A stretch of DNA of 64,000 bases from Thiotrichaceae bacterium (GTDB lineage: Bacteria; Pseudomonadota; Gammaproteobacteria; Thiotrichales; Thiotrichaceae), in assembly GCA_023144895.1 (NCBI GenBank), contig JAGLEV010000003.1, positions 1 through 64,000 of the forward strand, read 5' to 3'. This document shows positions 51,695-60,498 of the stretch, piece after piece. Position numbers and translations under genes: made by a program. Every line of letters begins with the position of its first letter. Position 1 is the first letter of the stretch. The notes under the pieces were generated by a model that did no database searches, was not told the origin of the DNA, and saw nothing but the letters and a program-made list of their open reading frames with translations.

Positions 51695-51708
51695 TTGATC
51701 TAAATCAA
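51695..51708. promoter_or_regulatory. Fnr/Dnr box between norC and dnr
   Basis: TTGATCTAAATCAA, a perfect TTGAT-N4-ATCAA palindrome. It lies 64 bases from the norC start and 52 bases from the dnr start, so it can serve both divergent promoters. Confidence 0.88.
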
Positions 51709-51759
51709 CCTGAATTTAACCAAAGTTAGGTATATTATTACCAATTAAAGGAGTAATTA

Positions 51760-52449
51760 ATGATAATAAGTGATGAACACCAGAAAACCATAAGAAAATC
51801 ACCACTGTTTGAAGGCTTGGTTCAAAAAGATTTCTTACTGGTTATTAAAAATAGTAAGCTGTGTTCACTCGTTGCAGATGAAGTGTTATTCAGACAACAC
51901 CAGCCTGCCCTAGACTTTTTCTTCCTAATCTCTGGAAATATCAAGCTCAGCCTATTATCCTTTGATGGTGCTGAAAAGGTGATTGAAATTATTACTGATC
52001 GCCAGAGCTTTGCTGAAGCGATTATGTTTCAGAATATACCTAACTTCCCTGTAAGTGCTGTTGCCTTAAAGGAATCCCATCTACTACGCATTAATGCCAA
52101 GGTGTATAGCAAAATACTGGCTAACTCACCCAGTACCTGTATCAAGGTAATTACCGCACTCAGTCTACGACTGCATTGGTCAGTAAGAGAGCTGGACCGT
52201 CTTAGCCTACATAATGCGACTTATCGCTTAGTCAGCTATTTATTAGAAAATATTGCTGATCATGTGGTTGAACCCACCACGATTGATTTATCTATCGCCA
52301 AACATATTATTGCTTCCCGCATTTCTGTCACTCCTGAGACACTTTCCCGCACCTTAAAACGCTTATCACAACAAGGTTTACTAGAAGTACACGATAAACA
52401 TATTATCTTGCTGAACCCTGTAGAGCTACGCCATATAATATCTATCTAA
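51760..52449 (+). CDS. dnr: Crp/Fnr family regulator, Dnr-like
   Basis: 229 residues. N-terminal cyclic-nucleotide-binding fold, C-terminal helix-turn-helix where the recognition helix reads VTPETLSRTLKRL; the E-x2-S-R arrangement matches Fnr and Dnr, which bind TTGAT-N4-ATCAA. It lacks the N-terminal cysteine cluster of Fnr, so it is probably a haem- or NO-responsive Dnr type. AAGGAG lies 6 bases before the start. Divergent from norCB across a box; the same palindrome stands at nirS, the cytochrome/hemerythrin pair and hppA. Confidence 0.88.
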   Translation: MIISDEHQKTIRKSPLFEGLVQKDFLLVIKNSKLCSLVADEVLFRQHQPALDFFFLISGNIKLSLLSFDGAEKVIEIITDRQSFAEAIMFQNIPNFPVSAVALKESHLLRINAKVYSKILANSPSTCIKVITALSLRLHWSVRELDRLSLHNATYRLVSYLLENIADHVVEPTTIDLSIAKHIIASRISVTPETLSRTLKRLSQQGLLEVHDKHIILLNPVELRHIISI

Positions 52450-52466
52450 GTTCATTAGATAATAGC

Positions 52467-52547
52467 AGTTCCCGTTTTAGTTATAAATCAAGGCTTTAGA
52501 CTTCAATTGTCATCAATTTATTTTATAAGAACTATAAAACGGGAACT
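52467..52547. repeat. Large inverted repeat after dnr
   Basis: Left arm AGTTCCCGTTTTAGTT (52467-52482), right arm AACTATAAAACGGGAACT (52530-52547), loop of 47 bases; the arms differ by a two-base insertion. It lies 18 bases past the dnr stop. It could be a dnr 3' structure or a miniature element. Confidence 0.6.
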
Positions 52548-52697
52548 ATTGATTAGAGAGTGTGAGCAGACTTTTTTGTAAAATAAATGTAATGGCATAT
52601 CAATAATTATAAGACACTAATAACAATAAAAACATTTAATCATCATGGCAATAAATCTTTATTTTAGGTACTTATATTAATAACAATAATCATCCTA

Positions 52698-52711
52698 TTG
52701 ATCTATATCAA
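52698..52711. promoter_or_regulatory. Fnr/Dnr box upstream of nirS, distal
   Basis: TTGATCTATATCAA, perfect TTGAT-N4-ATCAA. About 390 bases before nirS and 250 after dnr. Confidence 0.8.
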
Positions 52712-52864
52712 TGCCTATAATTTTCTTTCTACTTACTATCGCCCGCAGCATAATCGGTCAATAGAAATGACTTTAATTAAGGGCTAGTAAAGAAAATACT
52801 ATCTACTATATAGTAAAATAGTTCTAATTCAATTGAAATTTAATAAAAATAATAGAAGATCCAA

Positions 52865-52878
52865 TTGATCTTAATCAA
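52865..52878. promoter_or_regulatory. Fnr/Dnr box upstream of nirS, proximal
   Basis: TTGATCTTAATCAA, perfect TTGAT-N4-ATCAA, about 224 bases before the nirS start. The identical 14-mer occurs at 60286. Confidence 0.85.
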
Positions 52879-53101
52879 GGATAAAACTATTTTATCATTA
52901 TTATTTAAAATAACTCTTTTTTTAAAAAACTCTTGATGTGTGTCATTGCCTTATTGCCCTCATATTAACTATGGTTAATAGAATGGTGTAGCCTGCTAAT
53001 AATTTTATCTCTAAGTAATAGAGTTAAGTTGTTATTCTTAAATTGAATAGAAATTAAGGGCTACACAGGTAAATTTTTGATAAAAAATAGGAGTCTACAT
53101 A

Positions 53102-54742
53102 ATGAGCTACAAACGTATCGGTGCAACACTTTCTGTTGCTATTGCACTCGCACTGGGCGGCACTTCAATGCAAGCATTTGCAGAAGGGGATACAGCTAAA
53201 GCACCTAAAATGTCTGAAGCTGAATTTGAGAAAGCAAAATCCATGTATTTTCAGCGTTGCGCGGGGTGTCATGGCGTATTGCGTAAGGGAGCAACAGGGA
53301 AAAGTCTTGAACCCAAAAGCACGTTAGAAAAAGGACAAGAGCGTTTAGAAAAAATCATCACTCTCGGTACCGAAGGCGGTATGAATAACTTTGATGATAT
53401 ATTTTCTAAAGAAGAGATTACGTTACTCGCCAAGTACATTCAACATGAGCCACCTATCCCACCAGAGATGCCATTATCTTTGATGCTGGAAAGACATGAA
53501 GTTCATATTAAACCTGCTGATTACCCAAAGAAGCCAATGCATGATCGTAATTGGGAAAACTTCTTCCTTGTTATTGAGCGTGATGTGGGCAAAATCGCTA
53601 TTATTGATGGCGATAAAAAAGAAATCTTTGCACGTATTGATACAGGTTATGCAGTCCATGTACTCAAAGCAGCAGAGCATCATGAAACACTCAAATCTAA
53701 AGATCTAGGGCGTTTTTGGTATGTTATGGGTCGTGATGGCATGATGACCAAACTTGACCTTTGGCAGACTCCTAAAAAGATGAAAGTGGCTAATGTTCAA
53801 GTCGCTTATGATGCTCGTGATGTTGCCGTATCAGGTGATGGAAAATACGTTATTGGTGGTGGTTACTGGCCTCCTCATTTCGTTATCCTTGAAGCTGAGA
53901 CAATGAAACCCATCAAGGTTGTTTCTACTCGTGGAACAAACATTGATGGTGAGTATGTTAATGAGTCTCGTGTTGCAGCTATCTATGACACACCAAAATC
54001 TCCAACATGGCTAGTTGCGGCGAAAGAGCTTGGTCAAATGTGGCAAGTAGATTACTCCGATCTTGACAATATGAAGATCACTAAAATCAACTCAGCTAAG
54101 TTCTTACATGATGGATTTTTTGATCCAACCAATCGTTACTTCCAAATTGCGGCGAATGCGTCGGATAAAATGGTTGTTATTGATACTGTGACGCAAAAGT
54201 TAGAAGCCATGATTGATGTGGATAAGAAGCCACATCCAGGCCCTGGTGCTAACTGGAATGATGAGAAATGTGGTCCTGTTGCTGGAACAACGCATCTAGG
54301 CGTAGGTAAAGTAACGGTTTGGGGTAATGATCCTAAAGGTCATCCTGATAATGCGTGGAAAGTCTGTTATGAAGTGGAATCAGATGGCCCAGGCGTATTC
54401 CTCCGTACTCACCCTAAGTCTGATTATGTATGGTTTGACCAGACTAAACACCCAGAGCCAGAAGTTCAGCAATCGGTACAGGTTTTTGACAAAAAGACAC
54501 GTGAAATTGTTAAGACTATCCGCCTAACAGAAGTTGAAGGTTATGCTGCTGTTCACTTCGAATTCAATAAAGACGGTACTGAAGTTTGGGTATCGATTTG
54601 GAATCGTAAAGATAGTAAGAAGCCTAACGGTGAGATCATTATCTATGATGCTAAGACGCTTAAAGAGAAAGCTCGCGTTAAAGGGCTTTATGCTCCAACA
54701 GGTAAGTTTAATGTTTACAACCGTGTAAATCATGTTACCTAG
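53102..54742 (+). CDS. nirS: Cytochrome cd1 nitrite reductase
   Basis: 546 residues. Signal peptide of about 27 residues, haem c site C53-A-G-C56-H57, then an eight-bladed d1 propeller. The d1 axial ligand is His186 (TGYAVHVLK), and the catalytic pair is His336 (KFLHDGF) and His378 (KKPHPGPGAN). Periplasmic reduction of nitrite to NO. Related NirN and NirF lack this full set. No nirF, nirE, nirJ or other d1-synthesis genes are in the window. An unusual C-terminus (YNRVNHVT). Confidence 0.93.
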   Translation: MSYKRIGATLSVAIALALGGTSMQAFAEGDTAKAPKMSEAEFEKAKSMYFQRCAGCHGVLRKGATGKSLEPKSTLEKGQERLEKIITLGTEGGMNNFDDIFSKEEITLLAKYIQHEPPIPPEMPLSLMLERHEVHIKPADYPKKPMHDRNWENFFLVIERDVGKIAIIDGDKKEIFARIDTGYAVHVLKAAEHHETLKSKDLGRFWYVMGRDGMMTKLDLWQTPKKMKVANVQVAYDARDVAVSGDGKYVIGGGYWPPHFVILEAETMKPIKVVSTRGTNIDGEYVNESRVAAIYDTPKSPTWLVAAKELGQMWQVDYSDLDNMKITKINSAKFLHDGFFDPTNRYFQIAANASDKMVVIDTVTQKLEAMIDVDKKPHPGPGANWNDEKCGPVAGTTHLGVGKVTVWGNDPKGHPDNAWKVCYEVESDGPGVFLRTHPKSDYVWFDQTKHPEPEVQQSVQVFDKKTREIVKTIRLTEVEGYAAVHFEFNKDGTEVWVSIWNRKDSKKPNGEIIIYDAKTLKEKARVKGLYAPTGKFNVYNRVNHVT

Positions 54743-54751
54743 ATAGACCCT

Positions 54752-54778
54752 AATGGGCATGTATTTTACATGCCCATT
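54752..54778 (+). terminator. Hairpin after nirS
   Basis: AATGGGCATGTA-TTT-TACATGCCCATT, a perfect 12-base stem 9 bases after the nirS stop, followed by ATTATTATG. The weak U-run suggests partial termination or mRNA stabilisation between nirS and the next gene. Confidence 0.6.
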
Positions 54779-54857
54779 ATTATGATTAAAAGTTGTTCGT
54801 AAAGTTATCTTTTACCTCTTGCATAATTTTACAAACCACTTTTTTAGGAGAATTTGA

Positions 54858-56711
54858 ATGGCTATGAGCATGAAAAAACCAAGTTTTTTTTCTCGTCGAG
54901 TAACAAAAGGAGCAACACTAGGTGCTGCACTTTTATTTTTTGTATTAGGTATTTTCTTCTGGGGTAGTTTTAACACTGCAATGGAAGCAACCAATACATT
55001 GGAATTCTGTATTTCTTGCCATGAAATGGAAGACAATGTTTATCAAGAATATGTCCCGACTATTCATCACTCTAACCGTAGTGGTGTTCGTGCCTCCTGT
55101 TCTGACTGTCATGTACCAAAGCCTTGGATTCATAAAATGGCTCGAAAAGTTCAAGCCAGTAACGAAGTGCTACATAAAATATTGGGTACTATTGACACAC
55201 CCGAAAAGTTTGATAAAAAACGCCTCCATCTAGCCAAAAATGTTTGGAAAACGATGAAAGCAACAGATTCCCGTGAATGTCGTAACTGTCATCATTTTGA
55301 TTCAATGAATCCTGAGTTCCAAAAGCCTCGGGCGCGTAAACAACATCTGAATGCCTTTAAAACAGGGCAAACCTGTATTGATTGCCATAAAGGTATTGCT
55401 CATAAGAATATTCGTGATCAACTGACTGATGAGGAAATAGAGGAACTAGAAAAGCCAAATCCTGACTTTATTCGTGAAGTACCTAAAATGTATCTTGATG
55501 GCTTAAAGAAAATTGAACAACAGGAAAAAGCAGAAGAAGAAAAGGCTCAAGCACTAAAAGTAAAAGCCAAAGCCAAGAAGAAAGCCGCTAAAGAGAAAGC
55601 AGAAGTTGAAACACAGAAACGTATTGATGCGGCGGTTAGTGCTGCACTATCAACGGCAACGACATCAACACCAGCGAGTAAAACAGTGGATACTAAGGCA
55701 GCAAAGGCGACTCAAGTTACCCCTCCTTCTGCTACATCAAAAAAACCTACTCCAGCCCCTGCTCCCGTAGCCACGCCTAGTGCAAGCGCAAAGAGTAGTG
55801 CAGATTGGAGCAAGGTGTCTGGTCGTGATATTACGGTTTTCTACCCAGGTCAATCATCAATGGAGTGGATATTAACTGGTAAAGATCATGGTGGCGCTCG
55901 ACCCTTTGTCAAAATGGGTGACCGTTGTACAACCTGTCATGAGAAAGAAGTTGCCAAAATGGGGCAAAAGATCGTAACAGGTGAAAAGCTAGAGCCTGCA
56001 GAAACATTGATTCCTAATAAACGAGGCAGTATTGCTGTCACGGTTCAGGCGACTCATGATGCTGAAAACCTTTATATGCGCTTTGAATGGGAAAACTCAG
56101 AACATACTCCTGCTCCTTTTGTTGAGGGTGGAAAAATGGATAGCGAGAATGAGATGAAGCTTGCCATTATGTTTGCTGGCGCTAAAGTGAAATATGCTGA
56201 TCAGGCGGGGTGCTGGGGAACTTGTCATCACGACCTCAATAGTATGCCTCATCATCCAGAAGGTCAGAATGTCGTGAAATACATTACTGAAAGTCGAACA
56301 AAGATTGAAGTCAAAGGACGCAGAAAGAAAATGCGTGGTGGCTGGGATAAGCGTAAGACGGAAGAAGAGATTAAAACAGAGTTAGCCTCAAATCACTTCA
56401 TGGATATCAGTCGCTATAAATCAGGTACAAAAACTTCTGAAGATGGTTATGTATTAGGGGATCGTGTCATGGAGGGTAGTCAAAATACTGAATTTACTGC
56501 CACATTAGATGGAGATAACTGGGTTGTCGAAATGAAGCGTAAATTAAAGTCTGATAAAGCCGGTGATATTACGATGGAATTAGACAAGCTTTATAACTTT
56601 GGTTTTGCTATCCATGATGACCACACTAGTGCTCGTTTCCATCATGTCTCACTAGGTTACAAGCTAGGCTTTGACAATGACAAAGCCGAGGTTAATGCTA
56701 CTAAGCAATAA
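54858..56711 (+). CDS. NapC/NirT tetraheme cytochrome fused to a second haem-binding domain
   Basis: 617 residues; AGGAG precedes the first ATG. One N-terminal membrane helix (about residues 19-38), then four CxxCH sites in a NapC/NirT domain (C51, C81, C141, C173). A 100-residue charged Lys/Glu/Ala coiled-coil (about 190-260) and a Thr/Pro/Ala linker (265-315) lead to a C-terminal domain of the ethylbenzene-dehydrogenase-like haem-binding type (about 322-617), with CTTCH at 357 and an unusual CWGTCH (CX3CH) at 452. NirT-type proteins move electrons from quinol to periplasmic reductases. Here the receiving domain appears built in. Follows nirS. Confidence 0.82.
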   Translation: MAMSMKKPSFFSRRVTKGATLGAALLFFVLGIFFWGSFNTAMEATNTLEFCISCHEMEDNVYQEYVPTIHHSNRSGVRASCSDCHVPKPWIHKMARKVQASNEVLHKILGTIDTPEKFDKKRLHLAKNVWKTMKATDSRECRNCHHFDSMNPEFQKPRARKQHLNAFKTGQTCIDCHKGIAHKNIRDQLTDEEIEELEKPNPDFIREVPKMYLDGLKKIEQQEKAEEEKAQALKVKAKAKKKAAKEKAEVETQKRIDAAVSAALSTATTSTPASKTVDTKAAKATQVTPPSATSKKPTPAPAPVATPSASAKSSADWSKVSGRDITVFYPGQSSMEWILTGKDHGGARPFVKMGDRCTTCHEKEVAKMGQKIVTGEKLEPAETLIPNKRGSIAVTVQATHDAENLYMRFEWENSEHTPAPFVEGGKMDSENEMKLAIMFAGAKVKYADQAGCWGTCHHDLNSMPHHPEGQNVVKYITESRTKIEVKGRRKKMRGGWDKRKTEEEIKTELASNHFMDISRYKSGTKTSEDGYVLGDRVMEGSQNTEFTATLDGDNWVVEMKRKLKSDKAGDITMELDKLYNFGFAIHDDHTSARFHHVSLGYKLGFDNDKAEVNATKQ

Positions 56712-56812
56712 GCCAATAATGAAATAAACCATCGAGAGTACATAGGGCTTACGTAGCAATACAAACTCTTGTTGGTTTCTTCAACTCTATGAATTTAATA
56801 AAAGATTGTATT

Positions 56813-57505
56813 ATGATAAAACATTATTTATACCTATTTTTTTTGGGGATGTCTCTCCTGATATTCACGGCACAAGCCGATGCACCACTTGATGATGAAC
56901 TAAGCCAAGCCATGGCATTGGAAGGCAATATAGAGAAAGGAAAAGAAGTTTTTAAACTCTGTATTGGCTGCCATAACTCCAATGGCTGGGGGCTTAAAGA
57001 TGGCACTTTTCCACAACTCTCAGGGCAACATAAAAGCGTCATTATTAAACAACTTGCTGATATCCGTGCAGGTAATCGTGATAACCCAATGATGGAGGTT
57101 ATTGCTAAAGAATCGGTGATGGGTGGACCTCAAGCTATTGCTGATGTTGCTGCCTATATTGCAACACTACCAATGAACCCAGAGCCAGGTCATGGTGAAG
57201 GTGGTAATGATAAACGGGCTGAAAAACTATTCTATAGAAAGTGCGCAGAGTGCCATGGTGCTGATGCTAGTGGTGATGCTAAACGCTTCTTCCCTCGTAT
57301 CCAAGGGCAGCATTATGAATATTTATTACGCCAAATTATATGGATGCGAGAAGGTAAGCGTAGAAATGCTAACCCTAACATGGTGAAACGTATTAAAAAA
57401 ATGAAAATGAAAGACTTAGAGCTTTTAGTTGACTATGTCTCTCGCCTCAAACCACCTAAAGATAAAATAGCACCCCCAGACTGGAAAAACCCTGATTTTA
57501 AATAA
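56813..57505 (+). CDS. Diheme cytochrome c, cytochrome c4-like
   Basis: 230 residues from the ATG at 56813; an in-frame ATG 24 bases earlier is possible, and neither has a strong ribosome site. Signal peptide ending near FTAQADAP. Two haem c sites, CIGCH and CAECH, about 100 residues apart, in tandem class I domains as in cytochrome c4. Likely electron carrier for nitrite or NO reduction. The C-terminus is lysine-rich. Follows the NirT-fusion gene by about 100 bases. Confidence 0.86.
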   Translation: MIKHYLYLFFLGMSLLIFTAQADAPLDDELSQAMALEGNIEKGKEVFKLCIGCHNSNGWGLKDGTFPQLSGQHKSVIIKQLADIRAGNRDNPMMEVIAKESVMGGPQAIADVAAYIATLPMNPEPGHGEGGNDKRAEKLFYRKCAECHGADASGDAKRFFPRIQGQHYEYLLRQIIWMREGKRRNANPNMVKRIKKMKMKDLELLVDYVSRLKPPKDKIAPPDWKNPDFK

Positions 57506-57529
57506 ATTTAATATCAAGGATCATTGGAC

Positions 57530-57570
57530 TTCAGTCTATCAAGAAAAGGGTTAGTTTTTGATAGGCTGAA
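57530..57570 (+). terminator. Terminator after the diheme cytochrome
   Basis: Stem TTCAGTCTATCAA / TTGATAGGCTGAA with one wobble and a 15-base loop, 25 bases after the stop. Ends with AAATCTG, so a weak U-run. Confidence 0.55.
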
Positions 57571-57694
57571 AATCTGATCTACACCAGCACCCTAGAGCAA
57601 ATAAATAGTGATCTTAGTACATGCCTTTATCTGTAGATTAGGTTTCTGCACGTCAAAAAAAGATCAATTTAAAGCAAATAATTTAAGGATGTCT

Positions 57695-59602
57695 ATGAAA
57701 AGAAGTTTATTAGTAATACTGATTGCAAATACAATGAATACTAGTTGGGCGCTAAGCCCTGTTGCTGATAAAGATGATAGCCTCAAGCAGATTATTGTTA
57801 CTGCAACTCACTCTGAGATTGATACCACTGAGGCTCCCAATAGTGTCACTGTGATCAGTCGTAAAGATATCGAACAAAAAGGTGGTGAAAATATTCAGGA
57901 TCTTATTCGTGGAACAACGGGGATCACCTTAAGTGGTATTGGTTCTGGTGGGCGTAAAGGCTTGAGCTTACGGGGTATGTTAAGCCAGCACACTTTAATT
58001 TTAGTTGATGGCAAGCGTATTCCTGCAAGCAATGATAGCTTTGGTCCTCAGACAGACTATCAATATGACTGGATTTCTACGAATAATATTGAACAGATTG
58101 AAATTGTACGAGGCCCTATGTCAGTCTTATATGGTGCTGATGCCTTGGGTGGTGTCATCAATATTATTACACGTAAGCCTAGCAAGCAATTACAGGGTGA
58201 TCTTAAAATTACTGAGCAATCCACTAATGAAGATGGCAGTGATAATGGTGAAGGTCGTGCACTTGACTTTAACCTTAGTGGTGGTAGTGATCGTGTTCAA
58301 GTTTATCTTGGTGGTCAAAAAAGTAGGCGTGAAGCTCTCGATAGTAAGCTAAATCCAGCCCTATCTTCTATTGAGGGGAAAGAAAAACAACAACTGACTT
58401 TAGGGCTCAATTGGCAAGCAACACCTCAACAACAAATTAAAGTAAACTATGTTAAAGGCAAGGAAGATCGTTGGTACAATACCCAAACTCGCCGTCGTCA
58501 AAATTATCAGAGCCAATATGCTATTCAACGTGATCAAGCCTCACTAGGCTGGAAAGGCAATGTCGGTAAGCTTAATAGTGCTTTGAATCTTTATCAAAAT
58601 ACTATCGATATCTCTAATAAAGCGACGAATGGAGTTTCTCCAACCCTACCTCAGCAACTCAAGGATACTGTTATTGATGGTAGTATCAGCCTTCCCCTAG
58701 GGCTAAAACATATTATTACCACTGGCTTTGCACACCGTAAAGAAAAACTAGTCAATGCTGGGCTTCGTGATGGAGAAAGTGATGCTATTCTTAAATCATT
58801 ATTCCTCCAAGACGAGGTTGACCTCAGTGATCATTTATTCTTAACACTTGGTGCTCGATTAGATGATCATGATGTCTTTGGTCGAGAAGTCAGCCCTCGT
58901 GCATCCATTGTTTGGAATGCTAGAGATGATTTAACCTTACGAAGTAGTTATGGTCATGGTTTTCGTGCCCCTAATATCAAGCAGTCCTCAGGAAATTATG
59001 TCTTTACTCTAGGGAGAATGAGAGTCACAGGCAACCCTAATCTAAAACCAGAAACCAACGATGCCTTTGAAGTCGGTCTAAATTACCATAAGGCAAAATA
59101 TAGTGTTGATTTTGCTATTTTTGATAATAGAATTAAAGATCTAATAGAGTTGACTGGACCTACTTCAAATAGAACCTATAAAAATACCAGTGAAGCCCGC
59201 TTAAAAGGAGCAGAACTCTCCACTAAAATAGCGCTCAGTAAAGGGCTTAACTTAACCACTGCATATCAATACCTAGATGCTAAAGATGATGTAGGTAACC
59301 GCTTAAGCCAGCGTCCTAGAAATACATTGGCTAGCAATATGTCATGGGACAAAAACAGCTGGAGGTTGAATCTTGGAGCAGAATATGTCTCTCGTCAAAT
59401 GGTTACAAAAAGAAATATATCAACCAATGTTCCTAGCTATACCTTATGGAATACAAGCATAAGTAAAGCAATGAATAAAAACCTAGATTTATCCTTAGGA
59501 ATAGACAATCTAACCGATATTCGTTTAGAAGATAAATCCCCTGCGTTCCTGCATGAAGAATATCCACGCACAGTCCGTTTAGAAGTACGTGGTAAGTTTT
59601 AG
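57695..59602 (+). CDS. TonB-dependent outer membrane receptor
   Basis: 635 residues from the ATG at 57695, with AAGGATG upstream; longer in-frame starts lack a signal peptide. Signal peptide, TonB box-like KQIIVTAT, a plug domain (SVTVISRKDIEQKGGENIQDLI, GLSLRGM, EIVRGPMSVLYGADALGGVINI), then a 22-strand barrel ending in RLEVRGKF. The ligand is not evident. A related receptor, NosA/OprC, delivers copper for denitrification enzymes, but copper motifs were not identified. Located between the cytochromes and the membrane hemerythrin. Confidence 0.87.
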   Translation: MKRSLLVILIANTMNTSWALSPVADKDDSLKQIIVTATHSEIDTTEAPNSVTVISRKDIEQKGGENIQDLIRGTTGITLSGIGSGGRKGLSLRGMLSQHTLILVDGKRIPASNDSFGPQTDYQYDWISTNNIEQIEIVRGPMSVLYGADALGGVINIITRKPSKQLQGDLKITEQSTNEDGSDNGEGRALDFNLSGGSDRVQVYLGGQKSRREALDSKLNPALSSIEGKEKQQLTLGLNWQATPQQQIKVNYVKGKEDRWYNTQTRRRQNYQSQYAIQRDQASLGWKGNVGKLNSALNLYQNTIDISNKATNGVSPTLPQQLKDTVIDGSISLPLGLKHIITTGFAHRKEKLVNAGLRDGESDAILKSLFLQDEVDLSDHLFLTLGARLDDHDVFGREVSPRASIVWNARDDLTLRSSYGHGFRAPNIKQSSGNYVFTLGRMRVTGNPNLKPETNDAFEVGLNYHKAKYSVDFAIFDNRIKDLIELTGPTSNRTYKNTSEARLKGAELSTKIALSKGLNLTTAYQYLDAKDDVGNRLSQRPRNTLASNMSWDKNSWRLNLGAEYVSRQMVTKRNISTNVPSYTLWNTSISKAMNKNLDLSLGIDNLTDIRLEDKSPAFLHEEYPRTVRLEVRGKF

Positions 59603-59609
59603 GTAGTTG

Positions 59610-59639
59610 AATGGGCTAGAACGAAAGCTTTAGCTCATT
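59610..59639 (+). terminator. Terminator-like dyad at the convergent gene ends
   Basis: AATGGGCTA ... TAGCTCATT followed by CCTTTTTCTG on the plus strand. It overlaps the stop codon of the membrane hemerythrin. Stem contains one wobble pair. Confidence 0.5.
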
Positions 59640-60199
59640 CCTTTTTCTGTTAATAAGGCACTATATTCTTTGTCTGTGCCATTGATATGCCCTATCAACC
59701 AGTTTTTAAGATATGCTGCCACTTCTTTTAGTGCTTCATGCCCTTTCTGGTTATAAGCTTCAACAAATCCCTCTACCTCAGCAATCATTGCTTTATGTGT
59801 TTTCTTATGATCATCGAGATCAGGATAACCTGCTTCTTCTAACATTTTTTCCTCTCTGTCAAAATGATATTTGGTGTAAGCCACTAATTCATCGAGTGCT
59901 TCTTTTTCAAAAATCTCACCCGTTTGATAATGTACTGCAGTTTGTAATTTATTGATTAAACAAAGTAGCTTACGATGATCATCATCCAAAGATTTGATGC
60001 CCACACTGTATTCATCTTTCCATACCGCAAAATGTTGTTGCTCTCGTCGACTGATGTAAAAGGGAATACCGATTAATACAGCGGCTAATATCCAAGGAAT
60101 AGGACTAGTAAAGCCTAATGCAATAAAAGTTAAGATAACTGCCACTAATAAAGCACCTATCAGTAAAACTAAGGATATCATTTTCATACTTTTATTCAT
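59630..60199 (-). CDS. Membrane-anchored bacteriohemerythrin
   Basis: 189 residues. Two N-terminal membrane segments (about residues 8-29 and 34-50), then a hemerythrin domain with all seven ligands: His75, His112-x3-Glu116, His131-x3-His135, His171-x4-Asp176. W-x-D-E-Y-S-V-G-I precedes the first ligand, as in bacteriohemerythrins. Probably binds O2 or NO at the membrane. A perfect Fnr/Dnr box lies 87 bases upstream. It converges on the TonB receptor gene. Confidence 0.88.
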   Translation of the reverse strand: MNKSMKMISLVLLIGALLVAVILTFIALGFTSPIPWILAAVLIGIPFYISRREQQHFAVWKDEYSVGIKSLDDDHRKLLCLINKLQTAVHYQTGEIFEKEALDELVAYTKYHFDREEKMLEEAGYPDLDDHKKTHKAMIAEVEGFVEAYNQKGHEALKEVAAYLKNWLIGHINGTDKEYSALLTEKGMS

Positions 60200-60285
60200 T
60201 CATCATCTCCATTAAGGCATTAAGCCCTAGCTATAATAATTACCAATACAGCTAACAACATTACAATGATAATTAAAATATTTTA

Positions 60286-60299
60286 TTGATCTTAATCAA
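60286..60299. promoter_or_regulatory. Fnr/Dnr box between hemerythrin and cytochrome c
   Basis: TTGATCTTAATCAA, identical to the proximal nirS box. It sits 87 bases from the hemerythrin start on the minus strand and 200 from the cytochrome start on the plus strand. A separate dyad ACATTGA-tattac-TCAATGT lies at 60345-60364. Confidence 0.82.
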
Positions 60300-60498
60300 T
60301 GATAAAAATAAATATTTCCTAGGTAAAGGCTAAAAGCTAACGTGACATTGATATTACTCAATGTTAAATAATAATTTTTTATCTAATCTATGGGATATGT
60401 ATTAGTAAATTAATCATCAATATATGACCTCAAAATTACCGATACCTCTAAAATACGGCTCTTAGGAGCTAATAATTTCATTCATAAAGGAATAAGCA

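Larger units (their letters stand above)
52450..53101 (+). other. Regulatory region upstream of nirS
   Basis: 652 bases without a gene. It holds a large inverted repeat near dnr and two Fnr/Dnr boxes. The long distance between the boxes and nirS (about 220 and 390 bases) suggests a long leader or a promoter well upstream. Confidence 0.5.
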
